Assembly: GCA_016194705.1 (NCBI GenBank) | Contig: JACQAZ010000049.1 | Span: 1-50,194, forward strand | Origin: Elusimicrobiota bacterium | Lineage (GTDB): Bacteria; Elusimicrobiota; Elusimicrobia; UBA1565; UBA9628 | Direction: 5' to 3' | DNA length: 50,194 nucleotides | Shown here: piece after piece, positions 8,116 through 16,419 of the stretch | How the letters are laid out: each line of letters begins with the position of its first letter | How positions within the stretch are numbered: position 1 is the stretch's first letter | Translations under genes and position numbers: made by a program | Notes under the pieces: model-generated | What the model was told of the DNA's origin: nothing | Databases searched by the model: none | The model's input: the letters and a program-made list of their open reading frames with translations, nothing else

Positions 8116-10138
8116 ATCCGTCCTCGTATTTGTGGCCTTCTCGGGCCTGGGCATCGCGGCCATGGCTCCCGCCGTGACTTTCGGAGACTCGGGGGAGTTC
8201 GCGGCTTGCGCCGCGAGTTGGGGACTGCCTCACGCCCCCGGGTATCCGTTCTTCGTCGTCTGCGCCAAGGCGCTCGGCGCGGCGTTCCCGTTGGGCAACT
8301 GGGCCTATCGGACGAACCTGTTTTCCGTCGCGGCTTCCGCGGCCGCGCTCGCCGTGCTCTGCGATGCGTTCCGCTGGGCCGGCTCGAACCGGACCGCGCG
8401 CTTGGGCTCCCTGCTGTGCCTCGGCTTTGTCCCGGTATGGCGCTATTCCGGCGCCGTCACCGAGGTCTTCGCGCTGCACTCCTTGGTCCTCTGCTCCTTG
8501 ATGTGGGTCGTCTGCCGTTTCGCCGGCCGGCTTTGGGAAGACCGGCCCATGGCCGCGCTGGGCTTGGCCTTCGGGCTCGGCTTCGCGAATCACCAGACCG
8601 TGCTCCTCGCCGTCCCGGCGGTGCTCCTGGAGTCAAGACTCTCCTCGCCCGCGCCGGCGCGGGCCATCGCGCGCGGCCTCGCAGTGGCGGGTCTTTTCGC
8701 CGCTCTGGGGCTCTGCGTCTATCTTTGCCTGCCCCTGCGCTCCGCTCACGGTCCTCCGCTCGACTGGGGACATCCGACGAATCTTGCGCGCTTCCTGCAT
8801 GTCCTCCTGAGGAAAGATTACGGCTCTCTCTCGCTGACGGTCGAGGGTCAGGCCGCAGGCGGCCGTCTCGCGCAGATCCTGCGTTTCTTCACCGACCTGC
8901 GGCAACTCTGCCGCGGCGGCGTCCTCCTGGCTCTCGCCTTCGCCGGCTGTTGGCTCTGGCGCTCGGCCGGCCTGCGCGTCAGCGTTTGGTTTCCCTTGGT
9001 TTGGCTCGCGCTGACGGGGCCGTTCTTCCTCTGGCTCGGCAACCCCCCCTTCGACGCCCAGACCTCCGGCGCTTTGGAGCGCTTCGAGCTCGCGCCGCTG
9101 CTCGCCGCCGCCTTGCTCGCCGTCGCGGCGCTTCAGGCGGCGGGTCGACGCGGAGGAGCGCTTGCGCTGTCTCTGGCCTTGGCGGCGGCGGCGCCCGGAG
9201 CGGCCGCGTACGCTTCGTGGTGGGAACGCGGGGATCTGGCCGCCTACGACTACGGCCGCGGCCTCATGAAGAGCCTGCCTCCCGGCTCGGCCCTCTACAT
9301 GGACGGCGGCGACGACACCTTCTACTCGCTGGCCTTTCTCGATTTCGCCCAGGGCCTGCGGCCCGACCTCGAGCTCCACGACCGCGGCGGCCTGGTGTTC
9401 AAGAATCCGTACGGCTGGGACTTCCGGGCGCTCGACGCTCAGGGCAAGGAGAACCGCCGCAAGGCCGTCGAGTCTCTGGCGGCGGCGGAAGGTCGGCTCT
9501 ACTACAGCACGTTCAAGGATCGGATCGTGGACGGCTACGATTTGCAGCCTTGGGGCCTGTTGAAGAAAGCCCGGGGCACGGGTTCTCAGCCCATGGGGGT
9601 CGATCTCTGGAAACTCTATGCGTACCGCTGGGACGACGCGCGTCTGGCCGCCCATTACCGCGACCGCGCTTTGATCGCGCTGTACCCGACCTTGCGCGGC
9701 GCCCAGCGCGGCGCGGAAGCGATCTTCAGCCTCACCCAGGCGTGGCTGATGGCGTCCGATGTCCTGTGGTTCAAGCCCAACGCGGGCTACATACTCGGGG
9801 TGCTCGGCTACGACGCTTCGCAGCGCGGCGATTGGAGCCTGGCGGAGAAAGCTCTCCGGTTGGCGCGCCGCGTGGCCCCGGAGAACGGCGAGGCCCTGCT
9901 TAACCTCGGCGTCGTCTATGAGAAGACCGGCCGTCTCGCTCAGGCGGAGCAGACCTACCGCAAGGCGGCGGACTCGCCCGCCCAGGCGGCGGCAGCGTAC
10001 TACGACCTCGGCTCTCTCTATTGGGGCCAGAAGCGCTGGAATGATGCGGCCGTCGCGTTCGAGCAGGCCTTGGCGCGCAAGCCCGGCGATCCCGCTTTGG
10101 AGAGCTGGGCGAGGCAGGCCAGGAGCAAGGCGCGATGA
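8108..10138 (+). CDS. DUF2723 multi-spanning membrane protein with C-terminal TPRs
   Basis: A 676-residue protein. Residues 1-370 contain about ten hydrophobic helices. The DUF2723 signature lies near the N-terminus: FGDSGEF followed by LPHAPGYPFF. DUF2723 proteins belong to the GT-C glycosyltransferase superfamily (protein O-mannosyltransferase-like) and are suspected to transfer lipid-linked sugars. The C-terminal ~130 residues are tetratricopeptide repeats (WSLAEKALRLARRVAPENGE, and a further repeat rich in aromatic residues). It overlaps the upstream vWA gene by 8 bp and the next DUF2723 gene by 4 bp (ATGA at 10135), so all three are probably co-translated. Acceptor and donor are unknown. 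Confidence 0.85.
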   Translation: MLESVLVFVAFSGLGIAAMAPAVTFGDSGEFAACAASWGLPHAPGYPFFVVCAKALGAAFPLGNWAYRTNLFSVAASAAALAVLCDAFRWAGSNRTARLGSLLCLGFVPVWRYSGAVTEVFALHSLVLCSLMWVVCRFAGRLWEDRPMAALGLAFGLGFANHQTVLLAVPAVLLESRLSSPAPARAIARGLAVAGLFAALGLCVYLCLPLRSAHGPPLDWGHPTNLARFLHVLLRKDYGSLSLTVEGQAAGGRLAQILRFFTDLRQLCRGGVLLALAFAGCWLWRSAGLRVSVWFPLVWLALTGPFFLWLGNPPFDAQTSGALERFELAPLLAAALLAVAALQAAGRRGGALALSLALAAAAPGAAAYASWWERGDLAAYDYGRGLMKSLPPGSALYMDGGDDTFYSLAFLDFAQGLRPDLELHDRGGLVFKNPYGWDFRALDAQGKENRRKAVESLAAAEGRLYYSTFKDRIVDGYDLQPWGLLKKARGTGSQPMGVDLWKLYAYRWDDARLAAHYRDRALIALYPTLRGAQRGAEAIFSLTQAWLMASDVLWFKPNAGYILGVLGYDASQRGDWSLAEKALRLARRVAPENGEALLNLGVVYEKTGRLAQAEQTYRKAADSPAQAAAAYYDLGSLYWGQKRWNDAAVAFEQALARKPGDPALESWARQARSKAR

Positions 10139-12327
10139 CCGCGTTCATCGTCGTGTTCTTCTCTTGCTTCGGCGTCTACCTCGCGGCTCTGCATCCCGCC
10201 TTGGCTCCTTACCGGGACGCCGGGGAAATGAGCGCGAGCGCGTTTACCCTGGGCGTCTCGCACCCGACGAGTTATCCGCTTTACATTCTGCTCGGCAGGC
10301 TCTGCGACGCGGTCCCCTTGGGCAATCCGGCCTACCGCTTGGGGCTGCTCTCCGCCGTGGGCGCGGCGCTGGCCTGCGCGGTGGTCTACCATGCGACCGC
10401 GCGGCGCTGGGGGATGTTGGCGGGCTCGGGCGCGGCTCTGCTGCTCGGACTCAACGGGACTCTCTGGTCGGTGGCCCTGGTCTCCGAGATGTACACCCTA
10501 TGGCTTCTCGGGGCCGCGGTATTGCTCGCGCTGGCGCTGAGCCTGCGCGAGCGCTATTCCTTGCGCGTCTGGCTCGGCTTCTGCCTGGCCTACGGGCTCT
10601 GCCTCACCAACCGGCTCGACATCCTGCTCTGGGCTCCGGGCCTTCTGTGGCTCGCCTTGGCCGGCACGGAGGAGCCGCGCGCTCCCGTTTGGGCGTCGCT
10701 GTGCTTTCTCGTGTTTCCCGCCTTGCTCCTGATGACGGACAAGAACGCCTTGCTGCTTGCGCTGATCGTCGGAACGGCGCTGTGGCGCTACCGCGGCCCG
10801 GACCGCCCGAGGTGGGCGGCCTGGAGCGCCGTCTTTGCGGCGGCGGGTCTGGCGTTGTACGCATTCCTGCCCCTGCGCTCCGCGCGCGGACCGTGGCTCG
10901 ACTGGAACCATCCGCTTGAGCCCGCGAACCTTGTGGAGTCGCTGCTGCGCAGCCGGTACGGGGGAACCCTCGACCTGTTGTCCAAGAGCTATGCGAAGGG
11001 GTCTCTCTTCCTGGAGAACATGGTCCTTTACGGACGACACCTCTGGGTGAACTTCTCGGCCGCCGGGCTCGCGCTGGCTTTGGCCGGAAGCGCTTCCTGC
11101 GCGCGCCGGGACTCCCGCCGCTGGCTGGGCATGGCCGCGGCCTATTGGTGGAGCGGGCCCGTGTTCCTGCTCATGGCCAACATGCCGCCCAATCCCCACG
11201 CGGCGGCGATCGTCGAGCCCCACTACCTGGCCTCCGATCTCGTGCTGGTCTTTTGGGCGGCCGAGGGACTCTCGCTCTTCGCATTTCGGCCCGCCCTGGC
11301 CGCCGTCGCGCTGTTGGCCGCCGTGCCCCTCTATAAAGGAAGGTGGGCGACCAGCTCCAGACGCTCGCACTTCTTCACCTACGATTACGCCAAGAACGTC
11401 CTGATGTCGATCCCTCCCGGAGCGGCCTTGGCCGCGAAAAAAGACGTCCAGCTCTACACCTTGTGGCACTATCAGACGGCCCAGGGCTGGCGTCCAGACG
11501 CGCGCGTCGTAGCCCAGGGGCTCGCCGGCTCCGAGTGGTACAAGGCGGGCTGGCGGCGGCGCGACCCGTCTCTCTTTCTGCTGCCCCTGCGCACGGCCGA
11601 CGAGTGGAAGACCTTCTCGGGGGTGGACGCCCCCGCTTTCGCGACCCTCGACGCCGATCTCGCCGACGGGGTTCCCCGCAGGCCGTGGGGGCTGGTTTGG
11701 GCGCTTTCCCCGCGCCCGGCCGACGCGCAGCCATCGGTGGAGCTCATGGCGCGCCGCGGCGACTATTCGTACGAGGATCAGCCCGACTTCTTCACCTCCG
11801 ACTTGGTCGACAACTACGCAGGCGCGGCGTACTCCCGCGGCACGGCGCTTTACGCCCTGAAAGACGCTCGTGGGGCGGCCGCGGCGCTGCGAGAGTCATG
11901 GTCCATGCACTGGCTCTATCCCGAGCCGGCGGTCTTCCTGGGCTTCATCGCCTTCTCGGCCAAGGATTTCCGGCAGGCGTACCGCTACTACTTTCTCGGC
12001 GCCGCCGCGGCCGAGCGGCTGCTCGGGCTGGCCCGGGACTACCGCGTCCTGCCCGACGTGACCGACGCCTTCCGCCGCTCCTGCGCCGAGGACTTGGCCC
12101 AGCTCGGCGTGGTCTCGGAGCGGCTGGGGGACATCGACGGCGCGAAATCGTTCTACCAGCGGTCGATGGCGCTCTACCCTTTGGCCCAGGCCCATTACAA
12201 CTACGCGGTGCTCTTCTGGGGCAAGGATTGGGGAGTCGTCGAGCGGGAGCTGGCCGAGGTCCTGCGCCTCGAGCCCGCAAACGCGCAGGCGCGCAAGTTC
12301 CTCGAGCAGGCGAAGGCGAGGCGCTAG
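10135..12327 (+). CDS. Second DUF2723-TPR membrane protein (paralog)
   Basis: A 730-residue paralog of the preceding gene with the same plan: N-terminal DUF2723 motif (YRDAGEM, then VSHPTSYPLY), a multi-helix membrane region to about residue 420, a soluble region and C-terminal tetratricopeptide repeats. The short motif LPLRSA plus a downstream DWGHP/DWNHP is shared with its neighbour, supporting tandem duplication. Two differences, Ala for Ser in the DSGE motif and Thr-Ser for Pro-Gly before the Tyr, suggest the pair has diverged in substrate or role (inference). It starts inside the previous stop (ATGA). Its TAG shares the bases ctag with the stop of the convergent HTH gene. Confidence 0.85.
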   Translation: MTAFIVVFFSCFGVYLAALHPALAPYRDAGEMSASAFTLGVSHPTSYPLYILLGRLCDAVPLGNPAYRLGLLSAVGAALACAVVYHATARRWGMLAGSGAALLLGLNGTLWSVALVSEMYTLWLLGAAVLLALALSLRERYSLRVWLGFCLAYGLCLTNRLDILLWAPGLLWLALAGTEEPRAPVWASLCFLVFPALLLMTDKNALLLALIVGTALWRYRGPDRPRWAAWSAVFAAAGLALYAFLPLRSARGPWLDWNHPLEPANLVESLLRSRYGGTLDLLSKSYAKGSLFLENMVLYGRHLWVNFSAAGLALALAGSASCARRDSRRWLGMAAAYWWSGPVFLLMANMPPNPHAAAIVEPHYLASDLVLVFWAAEGLSLFAFRPALAAVALLAAVPLYKGRWATSSRRSHFFTYDYAKNVLMSIPPGAALAAKKDVQLYTLWHYQTAQGWRPDARVVAQGLAGSEWYKAGWRRRDPSLFLLPLRTADEWKTFSGVDAPAFATLDADLADGVPRRPWGLVWALSPRPADAQPSVELMARRGDYSYEDQPDFFTSDLVDNYAGAAYSRGTALYALKDARGAAAALRESWSMHWLYPEPAVFLGFIAFSAKDFRQAYRYYFLGAAAAERLLGLARDYRVLPDVTDAFRRSCAEDLAQLGVVSERLGDIDGAKSFYQRSMALYPLAQAHYNYAVLFWGKDWGVVERELAEVLRLEPANAQARKFLEQAKARR

Positions 12328-13187
12328 CCTTTCGCCCGGTCGAAGAGTTTCGTGACGCGGCCTTCGACGAGGTACATCGCCGAATCCTCGCAGCGGTTGA
12401 CGTCGCCGTAAAGCGCGGACATGCTCACCACGTCGGCCATGTGCGGCAGATAGCCGCTGAACTTGGCCTCCGGCGCGCGCAGGATCAGGTAGCGCGAGAA
12501 GTTCACCTTCCCCGTGCCTTTGACCCACTCGTTGCGGTAGGCCTGGAGGCGCGCGTAGACCCCGGCGGTGGCGGGAGTGATCACGGGTGGGACGACATAC
12601 TGGCCCGCGAGCGGGCTGCGGGCCCGGCCGGGTCCCAGTTCGGCGAGTCCCGCGGCTTTGAGGGCTTTGAGCGCCGCCTCCAAGGCCTTGCCCGAAAGGC
12701 CCACCTGCGCCGAGAGCTCGGCCTTGTCCACCCAGCCCTTGGTATTGGCGAGCACGACGTGGCAGGCGTAGACGCCGCGGTCGTCGGCCAAAGCCTGGTA
12801 CTGCTGCAAAGTCAGCTGATGACTGCGCTGGCTGATGGCTTGGCGCGTCGCGGATTCGGCGACCTGCCAGCTTCCGGGCGCGGGATCGGGAGAACCGGAG
12901 GCCAGCGCCTTGAGCAGTTCGTCCGAGCCGAGGATGTCGCGGAAATAGGCGTAGAGCAGCTGGCGCGTCCCGGGAGACAGCGCGCTCAGCCCGAGCGCCG
13001 AGACCAGAGCCGAGAGGCGCGGACCCTGCGGCAGGCTCTTGCCGCGCTCGAAGCTCAGGTAGTTCGTAAACGAGAGGCCGAAGACCTTCTTGGCCCCGCG
13101 GGCCTGGTAGAAGGCGTAGGCCGTGGCGAAGCCCTGGGCTTGGCGCAGGCCGATGAGAACGCGGGAGAATTGCGTGTCCTTGGGCAC
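12324..13187 (-). CDS. HTH transcriptional regulator (XRE-like N-terminus, winged C-terminal part)
   Basis: A 287-residue predicted DNA-binding protein. The first ~60 residues look like an XRE-type helix-turn-helix (FSRVLIGLRQ, then FTNYLSFERGKSLPQ). A central helical part follows, then a winged-helix-like segment (WVDKAELSAQVGLSGKALEA and LKALKAAGLAEL). The layout is reminiscent of TIGR02147-type regulators, but I cannot confirm family membership. Start GTG at 13187 sits exactly 7 nt after the extended -10 TGtTATGTT, so the mRNA is probably leaderless. It is divergent from the thioredoxin gene, with 98 bp between start codons, and may regulate that gene or itself (inference). Confidence 0.7.
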   Translation of the reverse strand: MPKDTQFSRVLIGLRQAQGFATAYAFYQARGAKKVFGLSFTNYLSFERGKSLPQGPRLSALVSALGLSALSPGTRQLLYAYFRDILGSDELLKALASGSPDPAPGSWQVAESATRQAISQRSHQLTLQQYQALADDRGVYACHVVLANTKGWVDKAELSAQVGLSGKALEAALKALKAAGLAELGPGRARSPLAGQYVVPPVITPATAGVYARLQAYRNEWVKGTGKVNFSRYLILRAPEAKFSGYLPHMADVVSMSALYGDVNRCEDSAMYLVEGRVTKLFDRAKG

Positions 13188-13222
13188 GGACCTAACATAA
13201 CATAATTTGACCCTAGGACCAA
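13188..13222 (-). promoter_or_regulatory. Promoter of the HTH regulator (leaderless)
   Basis: On the minus strand: TTGGTC at 13222-13217, 17 nt, then the TATGTT -10 at 13199-13194 with TG at the extended -10 position (13202-13201), then AGGTCC and the GTG at 13187. The repeated TTATG around the -10 could be an operator. Confidence 0.55.
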
Positions 13223-13250
13223 AGTCCCAACCCGGCTTCCCCGATGGCCC

Positions 13251-13285
13251 AGGACAAGACCGCGCCGCCGGCGCATACTTGAGCT
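13251..13285 (+). promoter_or_regulatory. Promoter of the thioredoxin gene (leaderless)
   Basis: AGGACA at 13251-13256, 17 nt, CATACT at 13274-13279, then 6 nt to the GTG at 13286. The predicted transcript begins at the start codon; there is no Shine-Dalgarno. Confidence 0.5.
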
Positions 13286-13813
13286 GTGAAGATAAAAAAC
13301 CGGGCCTCGGCTTTGGCTGCGGGCGTACTTATCCTCGCGTCGGCCTGGGGTGCGGCTCAGACCGTCGACTGGAACCATCCTGACATCGATCTGAAGGAAT
13401 TGCCTCGGGCCGTCGCCCCCGCCCGCGGCAAGCCGGCGGCGCCCGCCGACGAGAAGACGGCCGCGAGCGCCGTCATCGACATCACGGCCGAGAACTACGC
13501 TGACGAGGTCAAGAACTCGCCGATCCCGGTCTTTTTGGATTACTACGCGACGTGGTGCCCACCGTGCAAGTTCGTGGGCCCCACAGTTGAGGAGCTGGCA
13601 GTCAAGGACAAAGGCAAGGTCAAGTTCGGGCGCGTCGACATCGACAAGCAGCCCAAGCTGACCGAGGACGCCGGCCTCCCGGGCATGCCGACCTTCGTGC
13701 TGCTCAAGGACGGCAAGGAGGTCAAGAGGCTCGTGGGCGTCGACCGGACCGACAAGGACGCCAACAAGAAAAGGCTCGAGGACGCCGTCAAGGCGTATCT
13801 GCTCGCGCCTTGA
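13286..13813 (+). CDS. Secreted thioredoxin-family protein
   Basis: A 175-residue protein with an N-terminal signal sequence (Lys/Arg-containing start, hydrophobic LAAGVLILASAWG, Ala-rich cleavage region near residue 24) and a ~45-residue linker. The thioredoxin fold follows, with active site WCPPC near residue 92 and the cis-proline segment GMPTFVLLKDG. It should act in the periplasm or at the inner-membrane surface in disulfide reduction or exchange. The partner is unknown. WCPPC rather than WCGPC is seen in several membrane-linked thioredoxins. It is monocistronic, its 3' end overlaps the convergent SGNH gene by 26 bp, and a strong hairpin follows at 13837. Confidence 0.88.
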   Translation: MKIKNRASALAAGVLILASAWGAAQTVDWNHPDIDLKELPRAVAPARGKPAAPADEKTAASAVIDITAENYADEVKNSPIPVFLDYYATWCPPCKFVGPTVEELAVKDKGKVKFGRVDIDKQPKLTEDAGLPGMPTFVLLKDGKEVKRLVGVDRTDKDANKKRLEDAVKAYLLAP

Positions 13814-14897
13814 CCGGCCGTTTTGACGCACCCCCCGGGGCAGCGGATTTCCCCCCCAGGATTCCGCTGCCCCTTCCCTTTTCCCCGCGCCCGATGTCCG
13901 GCGCGAGCGCGTCGGCGAGCTTTCGGGCGTAGAGGCGGTGGAGCTCGGCCGAAGGATGGCCGTCGAGCGCGTTGACGACGGGGACCTTGCCGGAGAAGGC
14001 GGCGGCGTAGTCCGCGGTGAAGTCGAGGGTCTCGAAACCGATGCGGGCCGCCTCGTCCCCGGCCAGGCGGTACCATTTCAGGAAGAGCCTTGTGGCCGCG
14101 TCGGGGCGGTCGTAGTTTGTGGGACGCTCGCCGTACACGGCCTGGGTCAGCGCCGCGAAGATGGGCCGCGGCAGGCCCGCTCGGTCGGAGGCCTCCTTGA
14201 TGCCCCGCAAGGCCCGCGCGAAACTCTTCCAATCCTCGGAGGCGGGCTCGTAGGTCCGGTCCAGGCTCGCGGTCCACGTAGGGATCGCTCCGACGAGTTC
14301 CGCCAGCCGGTAAGTTCCCTTCTCGACGGCCTGTCCCAGACGGGGCAGGCCCGCCCGTCTCGAGGCGCGGCGCAGGAACCCAAACCAAGGGCGCGCGCGG
14401 CGCTCGAAGAGCTCGCGCTCGGGCGAATAATCCTGCGGCCGGACCTGGGTGTCGTTGAAGCAGAAGGCCACGACGACGCGGTCGGGGCGGACCGCAGCGA
14501 TGGTCTCTTGGAGGAATTTGTTCTCGTCGACCGTGGACGCCCCCTCCTGGCCCATGTTCCAGACCGCGATGCCCTCGCCGGGGAGCTTTTCGCGGAGCAG
14601 TGCTTCGGCCAAGTCGGTGAACCTTTCCTCCTGCGCGACTCCCGTGCCCCAGGTCAGAGAGTCTCCGAGGACCATGACGCGATAGGCCCCCGCGGGCTTG
14701 CGCGACGGCAGCTCGCGCTCGCGCAACCCCAGCTTGTTCAAGCGGACCTCGTGCCCCCAGGTCAGCCGCTTTGCGCCGATCCAGCCGTCGGCCGGGAGAC
14801 CGCGAACCGGGTCCGTGACGCCCAAGCCGAGCTCGACGGCGTACAGCAGCAGGGCGCAGAAGGCCGCCGCCAAGACCCCGCGTCCGGTCCTACCCAT
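13788..14897 (-). CDS. SGNH/GDSL-family hydrolase, membrane-anchored
   Basis: A 369-residue protein with an N-terminal signal-anchor (VLAAAFCALLLYAVELGLG). The SGNH blocks are present: GDSLTWGTG (nucleophile Ser), NMGQEGAS, FCFNDTQ (Asn of block III) and DGHPSAELH (Asp-x-x-His). Members are esterases or O-acyl hydrolases, often acting on extracellular glycans; the substrate here is unknown. ATG at 14897 is preferred over an upstream in-frame start because it puts the membrane anchor at the N-terminus and overlaps the upstream glycosyltransferase by only 8 bp. The last ~35 residues are low-complexity and coincide with the terminator hairpin of the convergent gene, so the natural C-terminus looks extended. 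Last gene of the rpsO run. Confidence 0.85.
   Translation of the reverse strand: MGRTGRGVLAAAFCALLLYAVELGLGVTDPVRGLPADGWIGAKRLTWGHEVRLNKLGLRERELPSRKPAGAYRVMVLGDSLTWGTGVAQEERFTDLAEALLREKLPGEGIAVWNMGQEGASTVDENKFLQETIAAVRPDRVVVAFCFNDTQVRPQDYSPERELFERRARPWFGFLRRASRRAGLPRLGQAVEKGTYRLAELVGAIPTWTASLDRTYEPASEDWKSFARALRGIKEASDRAGLPRPIFAALTQAVYGERPTNYDRPDAATRLFLKWYRLAGDEAARIGFETLDFTADYAAAFSGKVPVVNALDGHPSAELHRLYARKLADALAPDIGRGEKGRGSGILGGKSAAPGGASKRPVKARADTP
13837..13873 (+). terminator. Hairpin terminator after thioredoxin gene
   Basis: Two perfect 11-bp arms, GGGGCAGCGGA at 13837-13847 and its complement at 13863-13873, enclose a 15-nt loop. The T-rich tract TTCCCTTTTCC follows on the plus strand. The hairpin lies within the last codons of the opposing SGNH gene. 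Confidence 0.65.
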
Positions 14898-16419
14898 GTC
14901 TTCGCTTCTTGAGGATGAAGCCGGGGAAGGCATCGTAGGTCTCGAAGCGTTCGGCGATGTAGGCGTCGAGCGTGCGCACGCCGCTCGAGACGAAGCTCAA
15001 GTTCGGCTCCCAGGACGGCGAGAAATCCTTGAGGACCAAGCAATCGACCCGGTTGGCTTCCAGATCGCTGACGATCCTCTCTTGGATCGCGCTCGTCGCC
15101 GTCACGCCGCCGGCGAAAAAGTAGTAGCGCGTCCCGCTCGCCCGTTCGGCGAGGTAGTAGAAGAAGGGGTCGTTTGCAGGGGCGATGTCGTGGCGCGGCA
15201 GGCCCGAGAAGATCCTGCCGCCCGGCCCGGCGCAGTCGCGCGTCTCGCGCACGGCTTGTTCGTACGCCTGCACGGCGTCGCGGGGATAGAGCAGGCCTTG
15301 CGCGCGCGGCAGGCTGAAGGCAACGAGGTCCGTGCGCGCGGCGGTAGAGCGGGCGTAGTCCAGCTTGAAGCGCGCCGCGGGATAGGCGCTTAAGCCCGCC
15401 GCCAACGCCAAAAGGGCCCAGCGCCATGGCGGCGCGGGCTTGCGCCGCGGCAGGACGAGCCACGGCAGCAGGACCAAAGCGACGACGAGAGTGCTCTGCA
15501 GGTGCTGGATGTCGGCGCGCACCGAGGCCTGAGCCCAGAAGAGCGCTCCCAAAGCGAGCACCGAGATCGCGAGCGGGTCGCGGTCCTCGCCGCGAGAGAA
15601 GAAGGCCAGCTTGAGAGCGGCGCCGCCGTAAACGATGAACGGAAGATAGAACGGGAAGAACTCGATCACGCCGGCCCGCAGCGGAGGATAGGGGAGCGGG
15701 AAGAACCGCGGGTAGATCGACAGCGGGAACTCGATGAGCCCGAGAGAAACATCCTGCCAGCGTCCGAAGGCCAGCAGCAGGGCCGCCGCGGGCAGCGCGA
15801 CCGCCGTGAAGCCGCACGCGAGCCCGGCCAGGGAGCGCGCACGCCGGCGCCGGGCGGCGAGCGCGCCGAGTCCAAGTGCTGCGGCGGCATAGAGGCCGAG
15901 ATCCTGGCGGAACAGGGCGCTCAATCCCGCCAGCGCTCCCGCCGCCGCGAGGCCGCCAGGGCCGGGGCGCCGCAGCCAGCGCTCGAAGGCGAGGCACGCG
16001 AGAAGGCCGCAGAACAGGGCCGGCGCGTTCTGCGACTCGTAGACCATGAAGAAGCCCAGAGAGACCGCGCACGCGAGCCAAGTCGCCGCGGCGGCCGCGC
16101 GGGAGCTCAGGACGGCGGCCAGGGCGTAGGCCGCAACCACCGCGGCGAAGTTCTCGAGGACCGTCAGCAGCCGCGCGGTCCTCAAGGTGTCGCCGAACAG
16201 GCGCAAGGCTCCGGCCAGGACATAGCACTGCCCGGGCATGAAGTTGATCCAGAAATCGCGGAAGGGGTGCTCGCCGTGGAGTATGCGCTCGGCCGCGTAG
16301 AGCATGGCGCCTTCGTCGGGGGCGTCGAGACGGGTCCTGTGGCCCGAGCCCATGTAGGCCAAGGTCGCCAAGGCGAGGAGGATAAGGGCCGGCTTCGGGA
16401 GCGCGCGCGCCCGGGTCAC
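14890..16419 (-). CDS. GT-C family glycosyltransferase, polytopic membrane protein
   Basis: A 509-residue protein with around ten hydrophobic helices and a C-terminal soluble domain. The N-terminal loop has the acidic motif APDEGAMLYAAERILHGEHP, typical of dolichyl/undecaprenyl-phosphate-sugar-dependent GT-C enzymes (ArnT/PMT-like), where the Asp-Glu pair lies at the catalytic site. It probably moves a lipid-linked sugar on the periplasmic side. GTG at 16419 overlaps the stop of the upstream outer-membrane protein gene (GTGA), which sets the start; the longer open frame upstream is a shadow of that gene. Pairing with an SGNH hydrolase suggests a small glycan-modification module (inference). 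Confidence 0.8.
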   Translation of the reverse strand: MTRARALPKPALILLALATLAYMGSGHRTRLDAPDEGAMLYAAERILHGEHPFRDFWINFMPGQCYVLAGALRLFGDTLRTARLLTVLENFAAVVAAYALAAVLSSRAAAAATWLACAVSLGFFMVYESQNAPALFCGLLACLAFERWLRRPGPGGLAAAGALAGLSALFRQDLGLYAAAALGLGALAARRRRARSLAGLACGFTAVALPAAALLLAFGRWQDVSLGLIEFPLSIYPRFFPLPYPPLRAGVIEFFPFYLPFIVYGGAALKLAFFSRGEDRDPLAISVLALGALFWAQASVRADIQHLQSTLVVALVLLPWLVLPRRKPAPPWRWALLALAAGLSAYPAARFKLDYARSTAARTDLVAFSLPRAQGLLYPRDAVQAYEQAVRETRDCAGPGGRIFSGLPRHDIAPANDPFFYYLAERASGTRYYFFAGGVTATSAIQERIVSDLEANRVDCLVLKDFSPSWEPNLSFVSSGVRTLDAYIAERFETYDAFPGFILKKRRHG

